A DNA stretch of 64,000 bases from assembly GCF_000988205.1 (NCBI RefSeq), contig NZ_LAYQ01000021.1:1-64000 (forward strand). Direction: 5' to 3'. This stretch comes from Corynebacterium minutissimum (lineage in GTDB: Bacteria > Actinomycetota > Actinomycetes > Mycobacteriales > Mycobacteriaceae). The position numbers and the translations under genes are program-made. Numbering within the stretch: position 1 is the first letter of the stretch; each line of letters opens with the position of its first letter. Positions 27,255 to 36,912 of this stretch are shown one piece after another. Under the pieces are notes generated by a model. It searched no databases and was not told where the DNA came from. It saw nothing but the letters and a program-made list of their open reading frames with translations.

Positions 27255-29252
27255 ATGAGCATTACCGATAACGCCACCGGCGGCGTAAACGAGCCGGAAG
27301 AATTCAATAAGTCGGAATCTCAGGAAAACTCGCAAGGTGGCGAAGCATTGGACGCTTCGCAGGTATCCAACCAGGACACCGGGGCTGCGAAAAACCCTGA
27401 GGACACCGGCGCTGAGGAAACTTCAGCCAACGACAACTCCCAGGGTTTTGCACACCTCGGCCTTCCCGATGACGTTCAGGAAGCCGTGTCCAAGGTGGGC
27501 TTTACCAAGCCATCCCCAATTCAGGAAGAAACCATCCCGATCCTCATGGAGGGCCGCGACGTCGTCGGTCTGGCCCAGACGGGTACGGGTAAGACCGCGG
27601 CCTTCGCTCTGCCGGTTCTCTCCCAGATTGATACCGAGGCCCGCTACCCGCAGGCTCTGGTCCTCGCGCCCACGCGCGAGCTGGCCCTCCAGGTAGCGGA
27701 CTCCTTCCAGTCCTTCGCCGACCACTTGGGTCGCATCGAAGTTCTGCCTATCTACGGTGGCCAGGCTTATGGCATCCAGCTCTCCGGGCTGCGCCGGGGC
27801 GCCCAGATCATTGTGGGCACCCCGGGCCGCGTCATCGACCACCTGGAGAAGGGCTCCCTGGATATCTCGCAGCTGCGCTTCCTCGTCCTCGATGAGGCGG
27901 ACGAGATGCTCAACATGGGCTTCCAGGAAGACGTCGAGCGCATTCTTGAGGACACCCCGGAAGACAAGCAGGTCGCACTCTTCTCGGCCACCATGCCGAA
28001 CTCGATTCGCCGCCTGTCTAAGCAGTACCTCAACGACCCTGCCGAGATCACGGTGAAGTCGGAGCGCCGTACGAATGACAACATCACGCAGCGCTTCCTG
28101 CTGACCCCGCACCGCCACAAGATGGATGCCTTCACCCGCATCCTCGAGGTCATTGACTACGACGCCATCATCGTCTTCTGCCGCACCAAGCACGCGACCG
28201 AAGACGTGGCCGATAGCCTCAAGGAGGCCGGCTACAACGCTGCCGCCATCAATGGCGATATTGCCCAGCAGCAGCGTGAGCGCACCGTCGATCAGCTTAA
28301 GGATGGCCGCCTCGACATTTTGGTGGCTACCGACGTGGCGGCCCGCGGTCTCGACGTGGACCGCATTACCCACGTGGTCAACTACGACATCCCGAATGAC
28401 ACCGAGTCCTACGTGCACCGCATTGGCCGTACCGGCCGTGCTGGCCGCACTGGTGAGGCCATCCTGTTTGTCACCCCGCGTGAGCGTCGCATGCTGCGCT
28501 CCATCGAGCGCGTGACCAACGCCCGCTTGGAGGAGATGGATCTTCCGACCGCGGATGAGGTCAACGCTAAGCGTAAGGAGAAGTTCTTCGCTTCCATCGG
28601 CGCTTCGCAGGAGGACAAGCAGTTCGAATTCTTCCGCGACATGGTGCGCGAGTACTCCGCAGCGGAGAATGTGGCGATGGATGATATCGCCGCGGCCTTG
28701 GCCGTGCAGCTGCAGGGCGGGACGGACTTCCTGCTCAAGGAGCGCCCGGTGACTAAGAAGAACCGTCGCGAGCGCGATCGCTTCGAGCGCGACGGCCGCG
28801 GGCGTGACCGTGATCGTGGTCGTGACCGCGGTGGCCGCGACCGTGACCGCGGCCCGCGCCGCCCGGATGGGGACTTTGAGACGTACCGGCTGGACGTCGG
28901 CAAGCGCCAGAACGTGCGCCCGGGTGCGATCGTGGGTGCGCTGGCCAACGAAGGTGGCCTGACTTCCAAGGACTTCGGCCGTATCACCATCGCGGTGGGG
29001 CACACCTTGGTGGACCTGCCGAAGAACCTAGACCCGGCAGTGCTGGACCGTCTGAAGGACACCCGCATTTCCGGACAGCTCATCAAGATTCAGAAGGATA
29101 CCGGCCGCCCGCCGCGCCGGAACTACGATGACGACCGTGGCCGCGGCGGCTACGGTGGACGCGGACGCGGTGAACGCGGCGGATACCGCGACCGTGACCG
29201 CGGTGGACGTGGCCGCGACCGTGGTGAGCGCCGCGGGGGCTGGCGCGACTAG
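27255..29252 (+). CDS. deaD: DEAD-box RNA helicase DeaD/CsdA
   Basis: A 665-residue RNA helicase with an acidic, Asn/Glu-rich first 60 residues, the Q motif (GFTKPSPIQEETIP), AQTGTGKTAAF, VLDEADEML, SAT and HRIGRTGRAG, then a DbpA-type RNA-binding domain (about 535-610). Two Arg-rich low-complexity blocks, RDRDRGRDRGG type near 505-530 and GRGGYGGRGRGE type at the very end, suggest unspecific RNA contact. Such enzymes unwind structured RNA during ribosome assembly and cold adaptation. No strong ribosome site is visible before ATG 27255. Confidence 0.93.
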   Translation: MSITDNATGGVNEPEEFNKSESQENSQGGEALDASQVSNQDTGAAKNPEDTGAEETSANDNSQGFAHLGLPDDVQEAVSKVGFTKPSPIQEETIPILMEGRDVVGLAQTGTGKTAAFALPVLSQIDTEARYPQALVLAPTRELALQVADSFQSFADHLGRIEVLPIYGGQAYGIQLSGLRRGAQIIVGTPGRVIDHLEKGSLDISQLRFLVLDEADEMLNMGFQEDVERILEDTPEDKQVALFSATMPNSIRRLSKQYLNDPAEITVKSERRTNDNITQRFLLTPHRHKMDAFTRILEVIDYDAIIVFCRTKHATEDVADSLKEAGYNAAAINGDIAQQQRERTVDQLKDGRLDILVATDVAARGLDVDRITHVVNYDIPNDTESYVHRIGRTGRAGRTGEAILFVTPRERRMLRSIERVTNARLEEMDLPTADEVNAKRKEKFFASIGASQEDKQFEFFRDMVREYSAAENVAMDDIAAALAVQLQGGTDFLLKERPVTKKNRRERDRFERDGRGRDRDRGRDRGGRDRDRGPRRPDGDFETYRLDVGKRQNVRPGAIVGALANEGGLTSKDFGRITIAVGHTLVDLPKNLDPAVLDRLKDTRISGQLIKIQKDTGRPPRRNYDDDRGRGGYGGRGRGERGGYRDRDRGGRGRDRGERRGGWRD

Positions 29253-29291
29253 GCTCCGCTAGGCGCCGCAGCGGCCCTAACGCTGCACGAG

Positions 29292-29330
29292 AAAACCTCC
29301 CAAACTCTCACTGAGAGCTTGGGAGGTTTT
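29292..29330. terminator. Bidirectional terminator
   Basis: AAAACCTCCCAA pairs with TTGGGAGGTTTT around an inner CTCTC/GAGAG stem. A and T tracts on the two sides let it end both deaD and the convergent gene at 29357. Confidence 0.85.
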
Positions 29331-29356
29331 ATCTGTTGAGGCCTAAACCGAAGAGT

Positions 29357-29800
29357 TTAGACGTACATCAGGATGGCGCAGACAACCCACAGCAGGTTGA
29401 AGATACCGGAGAACATCGCCAGCTGCTTCTTCAGCTTGGCCACATCGGCGCTGCCCGGGCTGGCAATCGCAGCCATGGCCTGGTTCTGCTTCGGGATAAC
29501 CACGACGAGCAGAATGACCCAGGCGATGACGGAGAGCAGAAGGGCAATGTGGAACTGGACCTGAGATTTGTAGGCAGCCAGGTCAGTAAGGAAGACAGCC
29601 AGACCGATGACCGGAACGATGGCGGAAATGTAGCCATAGGTCGAGGTGATCTTGTTGAGGATGCCGGCGGCACCTGCGGCCGAAGCATCACCGGCGCCAG
29701 CCTTTGCCAGCTGGGCAGGGAAGGCGGAGGTGGAGATACACACGGTACCGACCAACAAGATGGCAGCGAAGGCGTGAAGGAAGATGAGCAAGCTTGTCAT
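29357..29800 (-). CDS. Four-helix membrane protein, unknown function
   Basis: A 147-residue protein with four predicted membrane helices (about 1-24, 50-72, 80-102, 126-146). The topology and the first helix (LLIFLHAFAAILLVG) are like those of small DUF2269/CopD-type membrane proteins, but no metal ligands stand out. Function unknown; annotated as a conserved corynebacterial membrane protein on general likeness only. Confidence 0.65.
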   Translation of the reverse strand: MTSLLIFLHAFAAILLVGTVCISTSAFPAQLAKAGAGDASAAGAAGILNKITSTYGYISAIVPVIGLAVFLTDLAAYKSQVQFHIALLLSVIAWVILLVVVIPKQNQAMAAIASPGSADVAKLKKQLAMFSGIFNLLWVVCAILMYV

Positions 29801-29847
29801 GGGGAGTGCGCTTTACCTTTCTGTACGGGGCTTATCCCAGCGAAAGT

Positions 29848-30390
29848 CTAACGGTGCTGGGATATGAAATCGAATCGACACTGGTGGCGCATGACTGCAT
29901 AGTCGCGGGCAGGCAGTGGGAGTTGGTATTTGCGCGCCACTGCGGCAAGGCGCAGCGAATAGTCGCAGCGGTCGGCGGGCGGGAGCCAGTCCGCCGGCAG
30001 GGAATCGGACTTGGCTTGGTTCAAGTTGCGGGCAGTGGCAACAAGGTTGAGCGGATCGTTGGCGAAGGCCATCTTCTTTTCCCGCGGCCACGTTGATGCG
30101 CCGAGATCCCAGGCTGCTGAGAGCGGAAAGACGTGGTCGACTTCGACGCGCTCCGGCGCGGGTGCGCGGGCATAAGGATCGTAGAGGGTGCCGTCGATGG
30201 TCTGCGCTGCTTTGACGTTATCGCGGGTGCCCGGCGCCCAGCCGCCGAAGTCATCGCGGTTGTAGCCAGGGGCCTCCACGCGTGCGGGCACGGTAGCCAC
30301 ACCCAGGTCCGGGCCGGGAAGGAGATGGAAGCCGCCGTAGGCCACCGTGGCTATGGAGAGGAAACCGATATAGGCCGCGCGCAGGTTCAT
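29848..30390 (-). CDS. Exported DUF1524-type HNH nuclease
   Basis: A 180-residue protein with an N-terminal hydrophobic segment (residues 5-22) that should anchor or export it. The nuclease part fits DUF1524/GmrSD-type HNH endonucleases: YNRDDFGGW, VEVDHVFPLSAAWDLGA with the metal-binding D-H, and NDPLNLVATARNLNQAKSD. Secreted relatives are nonspecific nucleases used for nutrient DNA or processing of external DNA. ATG 30390 is the only sensible start. Confidence 0.82.
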   Translation of the reverse strand: MNLRAAYIGFLSIATVAYGGFHLLPGPDLGVATVPARVEAPGYNRDDFGGWAPGTRDNVKAAQTIDGTLYDPYARAPAPERVEVDHVFPLSAAWDLGASTWPREKKMAFANDPLNLVATARNLNQAKSDSLPADWLPPADRCDYSLRLAAVARKYQLPLPARDYAVMRHQCRFDFISQHR

Positions 30391-30584
30391 GCACTTTTAG
30401 ACTGTGCGCAGCGTGGAGGGGTTCCTGAAGGGCTCGGAGGGGAGCCGCCAAGCACGCAATGAGGTGGGGTGCGATGTCAACAAAACTTGACAAAATAAGA
30501 ATAGTTTTAATAATTAGCTTGGTAATAGATTAAGAATGTCAAAATTACTGATCCCGCTATCACTGCTAAAGGAAAGGAAACGCA

Positions 30585-31925
30585 GTGAAATCTTCGCTCT
30601 CCATTCTTGCTGCGGCATGTCTCGTTGCTGCAGCAAGCCCTCTTGCCTTTGCGCAGGACGTCGCTCCGGAACTGCCGGAATCTGCACTCGCCGAGGAAGC
30701 CCTCAAAGACCCCATAGCAACGGAGAGCCCCGACGAATCCGGTGACATTAAGGATGCCGCCGAAGGGTTAAAGAATTACTCCACAGCACCAGCACCTGGT
30801 AGTAACAGCCCGGTCGGTGATGAATACTCGGCCTTCTACCACGATGCTGTAGATCTGGAGTCATCCACCCCCGGCCAGCTTTTCCGTTCCGCGCCTGTTC
30901 GCAACCCGGCGAATACCCTCGGAATTACAAATATCGGCCCCTACAAGGCCCAGCGCATCCTGTATTCCTCTACCAACCGCACGGGAGAGAAAACGGCAGT
31001 CAGCGGCATTGTTATTGAGCCCAAAGCAGCATGGACGAAGCCGGGACCACGCCCGGTTGTAGCATTCGCCCCTGGTACCCAGGGTGTGGCAGACCGCTGT
31101 GCGCCGTCGCGCAAGATTGCTGAAGGCGTGGGGGATTATGAGCAGTTCTTCTTCGAGCAATACTTGAAGAAGGGATATGCGGTGGTGGTGACAGACTATG
31201 AAGGTCTTGGTACCCCAGGAATGCACACTTACATGGACCGAATCTCCCAGGGGCATGCAGTCTTGGATAGTGCGCGTGCGGCACAGCAGCTGAACGGCTG
31301 GGATATTAGTGGTGACAACCCCGTGTTCATTAACGGCTATTCGCAGGGAGGTGGGGCAGCGGCATCAGCAGCGGAACTCTATGATGACTACGCGCCTGAG
31401 CTTAACGTCAAGCTAGCAACGATTGGTGCTGCACCCGCGGATCTGACGTTGCTGCCGCCGGCTCTCGACGGCACGCTGTATTTCCTTTTTGAGTCCTATG
31501 CGTTGTTGGGCTTGAGTAACTCCTATGGCGAAGACCTGTACGCTCATCTCAATGAGAAGGGGGCTGCAATTCTCAAGCGCGCCACCAACACCTGCACCCT
31601 GGGGCTGGCTGGCTTTTCAGGAACCACCATTGAACAGATCAGCAATGAGGGCAACAGCGTTGACGAATTCATTGCTACTGCGCCCTTTGACCGAATTCTG
31701 GCGGACCAGCACATTGGTTACGATGCGCCGTCGATTCCGGTGGTGGTTACGCACGGCCGCGGCGATGATGTGATTCCTTTCTCCACCGCTGAGCAGCTGG
31801 TTGAGCAGTGGACTTCGCGTGGTGCAAACGTGACCTTCATTCCGAATGATGCCCGCTCCCACGTGGCTGGTACCGTCCCGCATATTAAGGAATCCGTCAA
31901 GGCTATTGAGGCAGCGCTGTCTTAA
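30585..31925 (+). CDS. Secreted LIP-family lipase/esterase
   Basis: A 446-residue secreted hydrolase. The first 22 residues are a signal peptide (cleavage likely after AFA-Q). The nucleophile elbow GYSQGG places the catalytic serine at residue 253; D (HGRGDD) and the C-terminal H (RSHVAG) complete the likely triad. It fits the secretory lipase (LIP) family of triacylglycerol lipases common in corynebacteria, with a role in using host lipids. Start is GTG 30585 after AAAGGAAAGG. The preceding 190 bases are notably AT-rich compared with the surroundings. Confidence 0.88.
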   Translation: MKSSLSILAAACLVAAASPLAFAQDVAPELPESALAEEALKDPIATESPDESGDIKDAAEGLKNYSTAPAPGSNSPVGDEYSAFYHDAVDLESSTPGQLFRSAPVRNPANTLGITNIGPYKAQRILYSSTNRTGEKTAVSGIVIEPKAAWTKPGPRPVVAFAPGTQGVADRCAPSRKIAEGVGDYEQFFFEQYLKKGYAVVVTDYEGLGTPGMHTYMDRISQGHAVLDSARAAQQLNGWDISGDNPVFINGYSQGGGAAASAAELYDDYAPELNVKLATIGAAPADLTLLPPALDGTLYFLFESYALLGLSNSYGEDLYAHLNEKGAAILKRATNTCTLGLAGFSGTTIEQISNEGNSVDEFIATAPFDRILADQHIGYDAPSIPVVVTHGRGDDVIPFSTAEQLVEQWTSRGANVTFIPNDARSHVAGTVPHIKESVKAIEAALS

Positions 31926-31960
31926 AAGGAAGGTGTCTCGGGCACCTCAGTTCACAAGAC

Positions 31961-32007
31961 AAACCCCTCGCCGGAGCTTAGTGATGAACTAGCCCGACGA
32001 GGGGTTT
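31961..32007. terminator. Bidirectional terminator, lipase/putP
   Basis: AAACCCCTCG (31961-31970) pairs with CGAGGGGTTT (31998-32007), with a further short stem inside the loop. It lies between the convergent lipase and putP genes and is followed by TTTAAAAG on the plus strand. Confidence 0.75.
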
Positions 32008-32034
32008 AAAAGAAGGAGGGGGAGGGGCCGAAGG

Positions 32035-33597
32035 CTACTTCTGAACCTTCTCCGCGGCCTCCTCGAAGTCCAAGTCATCGTTTTCTTCAACGAGCTTGGC
32101 CAAGCGGGTAGCCTCCTCGAATTCCTGGATGACCTTCTCATCCGGAGCCTTGGTAGCAAGGGAAACACCGACGGATACGAGCAGAGCGGAGATGAAGCCC
32201 GGAACCAGCTCGTAAAGGGTATCGCCCAGCGGGCTCATGCCCCAGCCGATGGCCACGACGGCACCGGTGATCATGCCGGCGATGGCGCCGGTGGAGTTGA
32301 GGCGCTTCCAGTACAGCGACAGCAGCACCAGCGGGCCGAAGGCGGAGCCGAAGCCGGCCCAGGCGAAGCCGACCAGACCCAGAATCGAATCCGACGGGTT
32401 GATTGCCAGCACAGCGGCGACGATGGCGATGGCCACGACGGCAGTACGGGACAGGTTGATCAGGACGTTCTGGCTTGGCTTCTTCTTAGCGAAGATGAGG
32501 TAGAGGTCCTCAATGAGGGAGGTGGAGACCACCAGCATCTGGGAGGACATCGTGGACATGATGGCTGCCAGAACAGCGGTCAGAACCAGACCAGCAAAGA
32601 GCGGGTGGAACATGACCTGAGCCATGTCCAGGAAGATGGTCTCGTAGTTCTCCTGGTCGGTGATGGAGTGGTTGGTCTCAGTGAAGAAGACCGTGCCGGA
32701 GAGCGCGACGAAGATGGCTCCGATCAGGGAGATGCCCATCCAGCTCACACCGTAGAAGCGGCCTGCGCGGGCGTCGGAAGGCTTGCGCAGCGCCATGAAG
32801 CGCACGATGATGTGCGGCTGGCCAAAGTAGCCCAGGCCCCAGGCCAGGTTGCCGATGATGACGGCAGCGGATACACCGGAGAACAGGGAGAAGTAATTGG
32901 GGTTCTCAATCACGCCACCGGTGGCGTAGGGGTTCTCAGCGGCGAAGCTGAAGATATCGCCCGGGTTGTCCAAGGAGAAGAGCACCATGATCGGCACGAT
33001 GATGAGGGAGGCGAACATGAGCAGGCCCTGGACGGTATCGGTGTAGGACACCGCGAGGAAGCCGCCGACGAAGGTGTAGAAGACCGTCACGGCAGCCACG
33101 ACAAGCATGCCGACCATGTAGTCGCCGCCGAAGCTGGACTCGAAGTAACGGCCGCCGGCCACCATGCCGGAGGAGACGTAGAAGGTGAAGAAGAAGATAA
33201 TGATGGCCGCCGCGATAATGCGCAGCAGGCGCGACTTATCGTGCAGACGGTTTTCAAAGAAGGAGGGCACGGTAATGGAGTTGCCGGCAATTTCGGAGTA
33301 GGAGCGCAGACGCGGCGCGACCCACTTCCAGTTGGCCCAAGCACCGATGAGGAGGCCGATGGCCATCCACAGCTCGGACATACCGGTCAGGAACAAAGCG
33401 CCCGGCAGGCCCATGAGCAGCCAGCCGGACATATCGGAGGCGCCGGCGGATAGGGCGGCTACGAACGGGTGAAGGCCGCGGCCGGCGAGAACGTAGTCGT
33501 CGTACTCATCCGTCTGCTTGTAGCTCCAGAAGCCGATGGCGGCCATGGCAAGCAGGTAGATGATCATCGCAACGACATACCAAGTGGAGTCTTGCAC
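32035..33597 (-). CDS. putP: Sodium/proline symporter PutP
   Basis: A 520-residue member of the solute:sodium symporter family with 13 predicted helices. The sequence ALSAGASDMSGWLLMGLPGA near residue 50 is the PutP signature with sodium-binding residues; GLGYFGQPHIIVRFMA lies in the middle. A charged C-terminal tail ends the protein. It imports proline with Na+, as carbon source or osmoprotectant. Start is GTG 33597 with AAGGAGAG upstream. Confidence 0.93.
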   Translation of the reverse strand: MQDSTWYVVAMIIYLLAMAAIGFWSYKQTDEYDDYVLAGRGLHPFVAALSAGASDMSGWLLMGLPGALFLTGMSELWMAIGLLIGAWANWKWVAPRLRSYSEIAGNSITVPSFFENRLHDKSRLLRIIAAAIIIFFFTFYVSSGMVAGGRYFESSFGGDYMVGMLVVAAVTVFYTFVGGFLAVSYTDTVQGLLMFASLIIVPIMVLFSLDNPGDIFSFAAENPYATGGVIENPNYFSLFSGVSAAVIIGNLAWGLGYFGQPHIIVRFMALRKPSDARAGRFYGVSWMGISLIGAIFVALSGTVFFTETNHSITDQENYETIFLDMAQVMFHPLFAGLVLTAVLAAIMSTMSSQMLVVSTSLIEDLYLIFAKKKPSQNVLINLSRTAVVAIAIVAAVLAINPSDSILGLVGFAWAGFGSAFGPLVLLSLYWKRLNSTGAIAGMITGAVVAIGWGMSPLGDTLYELVPGFISALLVSVGVSLATKAPDEKVIQEFEEATRLAKLVEENDDLDFEEAAEKVQK

Positions 33598-33683
33598 TGA
33601 TCTCTCCTTGAGATTGAGATTTATAAATAGGACCTACTCACGCTAACGAGGCGATTCCTCTGACCCAACTGAGAATTGGCTGC

Positions 33684-33752
33684 GTGACCAGTATTTGGTT
33701 ACCTTGGTCACAGCTTATTGTACGGTCTTACTGGTGTTACGTCGTTATGTAA
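33684..33752. promoter_or_regulatory. Two dyads in the putP/SNF2 divergent region
   Basis: GTGACCA (33684-33690) and TGGTCAC (33705-33711) form a 7-bp dyad with a 14-base spacer. A second, GTTAC-N8-GTAAC, lies at 33735-33752. Both are in the 243-base gap between divergent genes, closer to putP, so they are candidate operators for proline or osmotic control. Confidence 0.35.
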
Positions 33753-33840
33753 CGAGACTATAACGATTGTCTATTTAGGCAGGATTCGGGAACTTTCTGC
33801 GACCCCGTCCCCCAAAAGGTGTGCTGCTAAACTGGCCCCT

Positions 33841-36800
33841 ATGGCTTCTTACCTGCTGCATGGCCTCTGGCTGCCCGTCTCCGGCCTGAGTCTATGGATC
33901 GAACAGGTCGAAGGGCACAAGATCATCATGCCCTCAGCAGTCCCAGAGGGAACCTTCCCGGATGCGGTGGACACCATCCTGAGCAAGAAGACCTTTCGCA
34001 ACCGAGCACGAGTGTCCCTGCGCACTCCAAAAGGCAAAGATGTCTCCCTCATGGTGCCCATGGCCATGTTCGCCCCGGATGAAGCGGTGGAGACCCTGGC
34101 CAAGCTGGAATACCTCGACACCGATAGCCAAGCGGCCACCCCGGAGCAGCGCGCGACCATCGCGCCAGATCTCCTGTGGCTCATCCGCGCCTACCGCGGC
34201 CTCTACCGTTTCGTCCGGGCCGGCCGCGTGACCATCCGCCTGTCCTACCAAGCCGGCGAGTGGTACCCGATGTGGCAACTGGCTTCGGGCTTGGGGGAGC
34301 GCAGCTGGCTGGCAGAGATGCTGGCCTCCGCGCCCGGCATCCTCTCCATTAATAACCGGGCTCTCTCTGATGATTTGGCGGATGAGCTCACACACTGGAT
34401 TGCCTATACTCAGCTGCGCCCGCAGATCGATGCCCCACGCGCTGCACCCTGGCATGACTTCGCCCAGGCGCTGTTGAGAACTTCGCCCGTGAAGAAGGGG
34501 CGCGCGCAGTTGCTGCGCGGTCTCAACGAGTGGAAGGATTCCATTACCTCCGTCGATCTCCAGCTGGTGTTCCTCGTGGAGGAGCCACCAAATGAGAATG
34601 TCTCCGTCGAGGATGCAGCGTGGCCCATCCGCCTGCTGGTTCGTTCTGGGACTGATTCACCGATGCCGGTGCGGCAGGAGCAGTTGGATCGGGGGAGCGT
34701 CGAGAAGCTGCGCGAAGTCCGCCGCCATGCCTTCGACGTGGCACCGCGGCTGAAGTACAACTCCGCCCCGGCGAGCCGGAATGCGGGTGACTGGGATGTG
34801 TACCTGACCACGGAGCAGCTCGTGGATTTTGTCACCCACGACGCCGCCGCCCTGCGCAAAGCCGGCTTTACCGTGCTGCTGCCCAAGTCCTGGTCCCACA
34901 TGGAGACCAAGGCCAAGCTGGAAACCACGGAGGTGCGCGATCCAGCCGATGCCGCCACCAAGGCGCACATCGGCATGGAAAAGCTGTTCAGCTATGACTG
35001 GAAGCTCTCGGTTGGGGATACGCAGCTTACCGACGCCGAAATGCACGAGCTCATCTCCTCCAAGTCTGGTCTCATTCGCCTGCGCGGCGAGTGGGTCATG
35101 GCGGATACCCAGGCTTTGAACAAGATCTCGCAGTACATGCGCGAGTTGGCGGACACAGCCCGCAAGCGCGCCCTGAAGGAGCTGGAGCAACTCGCCGCGA
35201 CCGCGGAGATGGCCCGTCAGCTGGAACAACCCGGCTGGGAAGAGCTCGTGGCCGAGGTGGAGCGCCGTCGCAAGGAATTCAATGAGGGCGAGCAGGAAGA
35301 AGCGGTCACGCTGGCGGATCTGCGCGAGATGGCATTGAAGTCGATGGCGGAGGACCCCGTTGCCTTCACCGGCTCCGAGTGGCACACGTCGCTGCTCGGC
35401 GGGCTGGATAGCACCGCGCCCGACCGCGTGGAGATCCCCGATACGGTCCATGCCGAGCTACGCGAGTACCAGCGCCGGGGTGTGGACTGGCTGTATTGGA
35501 TGTCCCGCAACAACATCGGCGCGGTGCTGGCGGATGACATGGGGTTGGGCAAGACCCTGCAGCTGCTGTCTTTGTTGGCGGTAGAAAAGGCCGCCCATGA
35601 GTCAGCTGAGGAAGCGGAGGCGTGGAAGCCCACTCTGGTGGTTGCCCCGACCTCCGTGGTGGGTAACTGGGCTAGGGAGGCCAAGCGCTTCGTACCGGAT
35701 TTTAAGGTCATGGTGCAACACGGCACCGGGCGCCTGAAGGGCGAGGAGCTGGTCACGGCGGCGCAGAACGCCGATATCGTCATCACCTCATATGGCACGG
35801 TCAGCCGTGACTTCCTGACCTTGAGCAAGGTGGAGTGGGACCGCGTGGTCCTCGATGAAGCCCAAGCGATCAAGAACGCCTCCACGCGCTCCTCCAAGGC
35901 CGTGCGCGCCATCCCCTCGCGCCACCGCGTGGCGCTGACCGGCACGCCGATTGAGAACCGCCTGTCGGAAATGCGCTCCATCCTGGACTATTGCAACCCC
36001 GGGATCTTGGGCTCTGCTTCCTTCTTCCGCAACCACTTTGCCAAGGCCATCGAGCGCGAAGGCAGCGAAGTCATGGCGGAGCGCCTGCGCCTGCTCACTG
36101 GCCCATTCATCCTGCGCCGCCTTAAGACGGATCCGAATATCATCGATGACCTGCCGGAGAAGTCCGAGCAGATCATCACCGTGCGCATGACCGATGAGCA
36201 GGCCGCCCTCTACAAGGCCCTGGTCAATGACGTGGAACAGGCCCTGGCAAAGAAGAAGGAGGGCATCTCGCGCCGCGGCCTCATCTTGGCGTCACTGACC
36301 CGCATCAAGCAGATCTGCAACCACCCAGCGCACTTCTTGGCCGATGGCAGCGCTGTCACCATCAAGGGCAAGCACCGCTCCGGCAAGGTGGAAGAACTCA
36401 TGCGGATCATCGACCAGGCCATCGAATCCTCGGAGCGCGTGCTGGTCTTTACCCAGTACAAGGCCTTCGGTGACGTCCTCCAGCCCTACCTGTCTGAGCA
36501 GCTGGGCTGCGAGATTCCCTTCCTCCACGGCGGGGTCAGCAAGAACCGGCGCGACCAGATGGTTGAAGAATTCCAGGCCGATAACGGCGCACCCGTCATG
36601 CTGCTCTCGCTCAAGGCAGGAGGTACCGGGCTGAACCTCACGGCGGCGTCGATAGTCGTGCACATGGACCGCTGGTGGAATCCGGCGGTGGAAAACCAGG
36701 CCACGGACCGCGCCTTCCGCATCGGCCAGCAGCGCAACGTGCAGGTCTACAAGATGATTACCGCCGGTACCTTGGAGGAATCCATCCAGGACATCCTCGA

Positions 36801-36912
36801 CGGCAAAACGCAGCTGGCCGGTGCCGTCGTGGGCGAAGGCGAGGGCTGGCTCACCGAACTGAGCCCCGAGCAGCTGGCGGATCTCATGAGCTACAGGGAA
36901 CAGGAGAAGTAA
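33841..36912 (+). CDS. SNF2-family DNA helicase/translocase
   Basis: A 1023-residue protein with an N-terminal family-specific region (about 1-520, with DUF3670-like SNF2-helicase-associated sequence) and a full SNF2 core: DDMGLGKTLQ near 565, VLDEAQAIKN near 670, GTPIENRLSEM, and ATDRAFRIGQQRNVQVYKM near 954. Such proteins translocate on double-stranded DNA and remodel protein-DNA complexes. ATG 33841 is chosen because the in-frame extension to 33718 is promoter-like. Its stop is directly followed by the start of the SWIM gene, which is a common bacterial pairing. Confidence 0.93.
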   Translation: MASYLLHGLWLPVSGLSLWIEQVEGHKIIMPSAVPEGTFPDAVDTILSKKTFRNRARVSLRTPKGKDVSLMVPMAMFAPDEAVETLAKLEYLDTDSQAATPEQRATIAPDLLWLIRAYRGLYRFVRAGRVTIRLSYQAGEWYPMWQLASGLGERSWLAEMLASAPGILSINNRALSDDLADELTHWIAYTQLRPQIDAPRAAPWHDFAQALLRTSPVKKGRAQLLRGLNEWKDSITSVDLQLVFLVEEPPNENVSVEDAAWPIRLLVRSGTDSPMPVRQEQLDRGSVEKLREVRRHAFDVAPRLKYNSAPASRNAGDWDVYLTTEQLVDFVTHDAAALRKAGFTVLLPKSWSHMETKAKLETTEVRDPADAATKAHIGMEKLFSYDWKLSVGDTQLTDAEMHELISSKSGLIRLRGEWVMADTQALNKISQYMRELADTARKRALKELEQLAATAEMARQLEQPGWEELVAEVERRRKEFNEGEQEEAVTLADLREMALKSMAEDPVAFTGSEWHTSLLGGLDSTAPDRVEIPDTVHAELREYQRRGVDWLYWMSRNNIGAVLADDMGLGKTLQLLSLLAVEKAAHESAEEAEAWKPTLVVAPTSVVGNWAREAKRFVPDFKVMVQHGTGRLKGEELVTAAQNADIVITSYGTVSRDFLTLSKVEWDRVVLDEAQAIKNASTRSSKAVRAIPSRHRVALTGTPIENRLSEMRSILDYCNPGILGSASFFRNHFAKAIEREGSEVMAERLRLLTGPFILRRLKTDPNIIDDLPEKSEQIITVRMTDEQAALYKALVNDVEQALAKKKEGISRRGLILASLTRIKQICNHPAHFLADGSAVTIKGKHRSGKVEELMRIIDQAIESSERVLVFTQYKAFGDVLQPYLSEQLGCEIPFLHGGVSKNRRDQMVEEFQADNGAPVMLLSLKAGGTGLNLTAASIVVHMDRWWNPAVENQATDRAFRIGQQRNVQVYKMITAGTLEESIQDILDGKTQLAGAVVGEGEGWLTELSPEQLADLMSYREQEK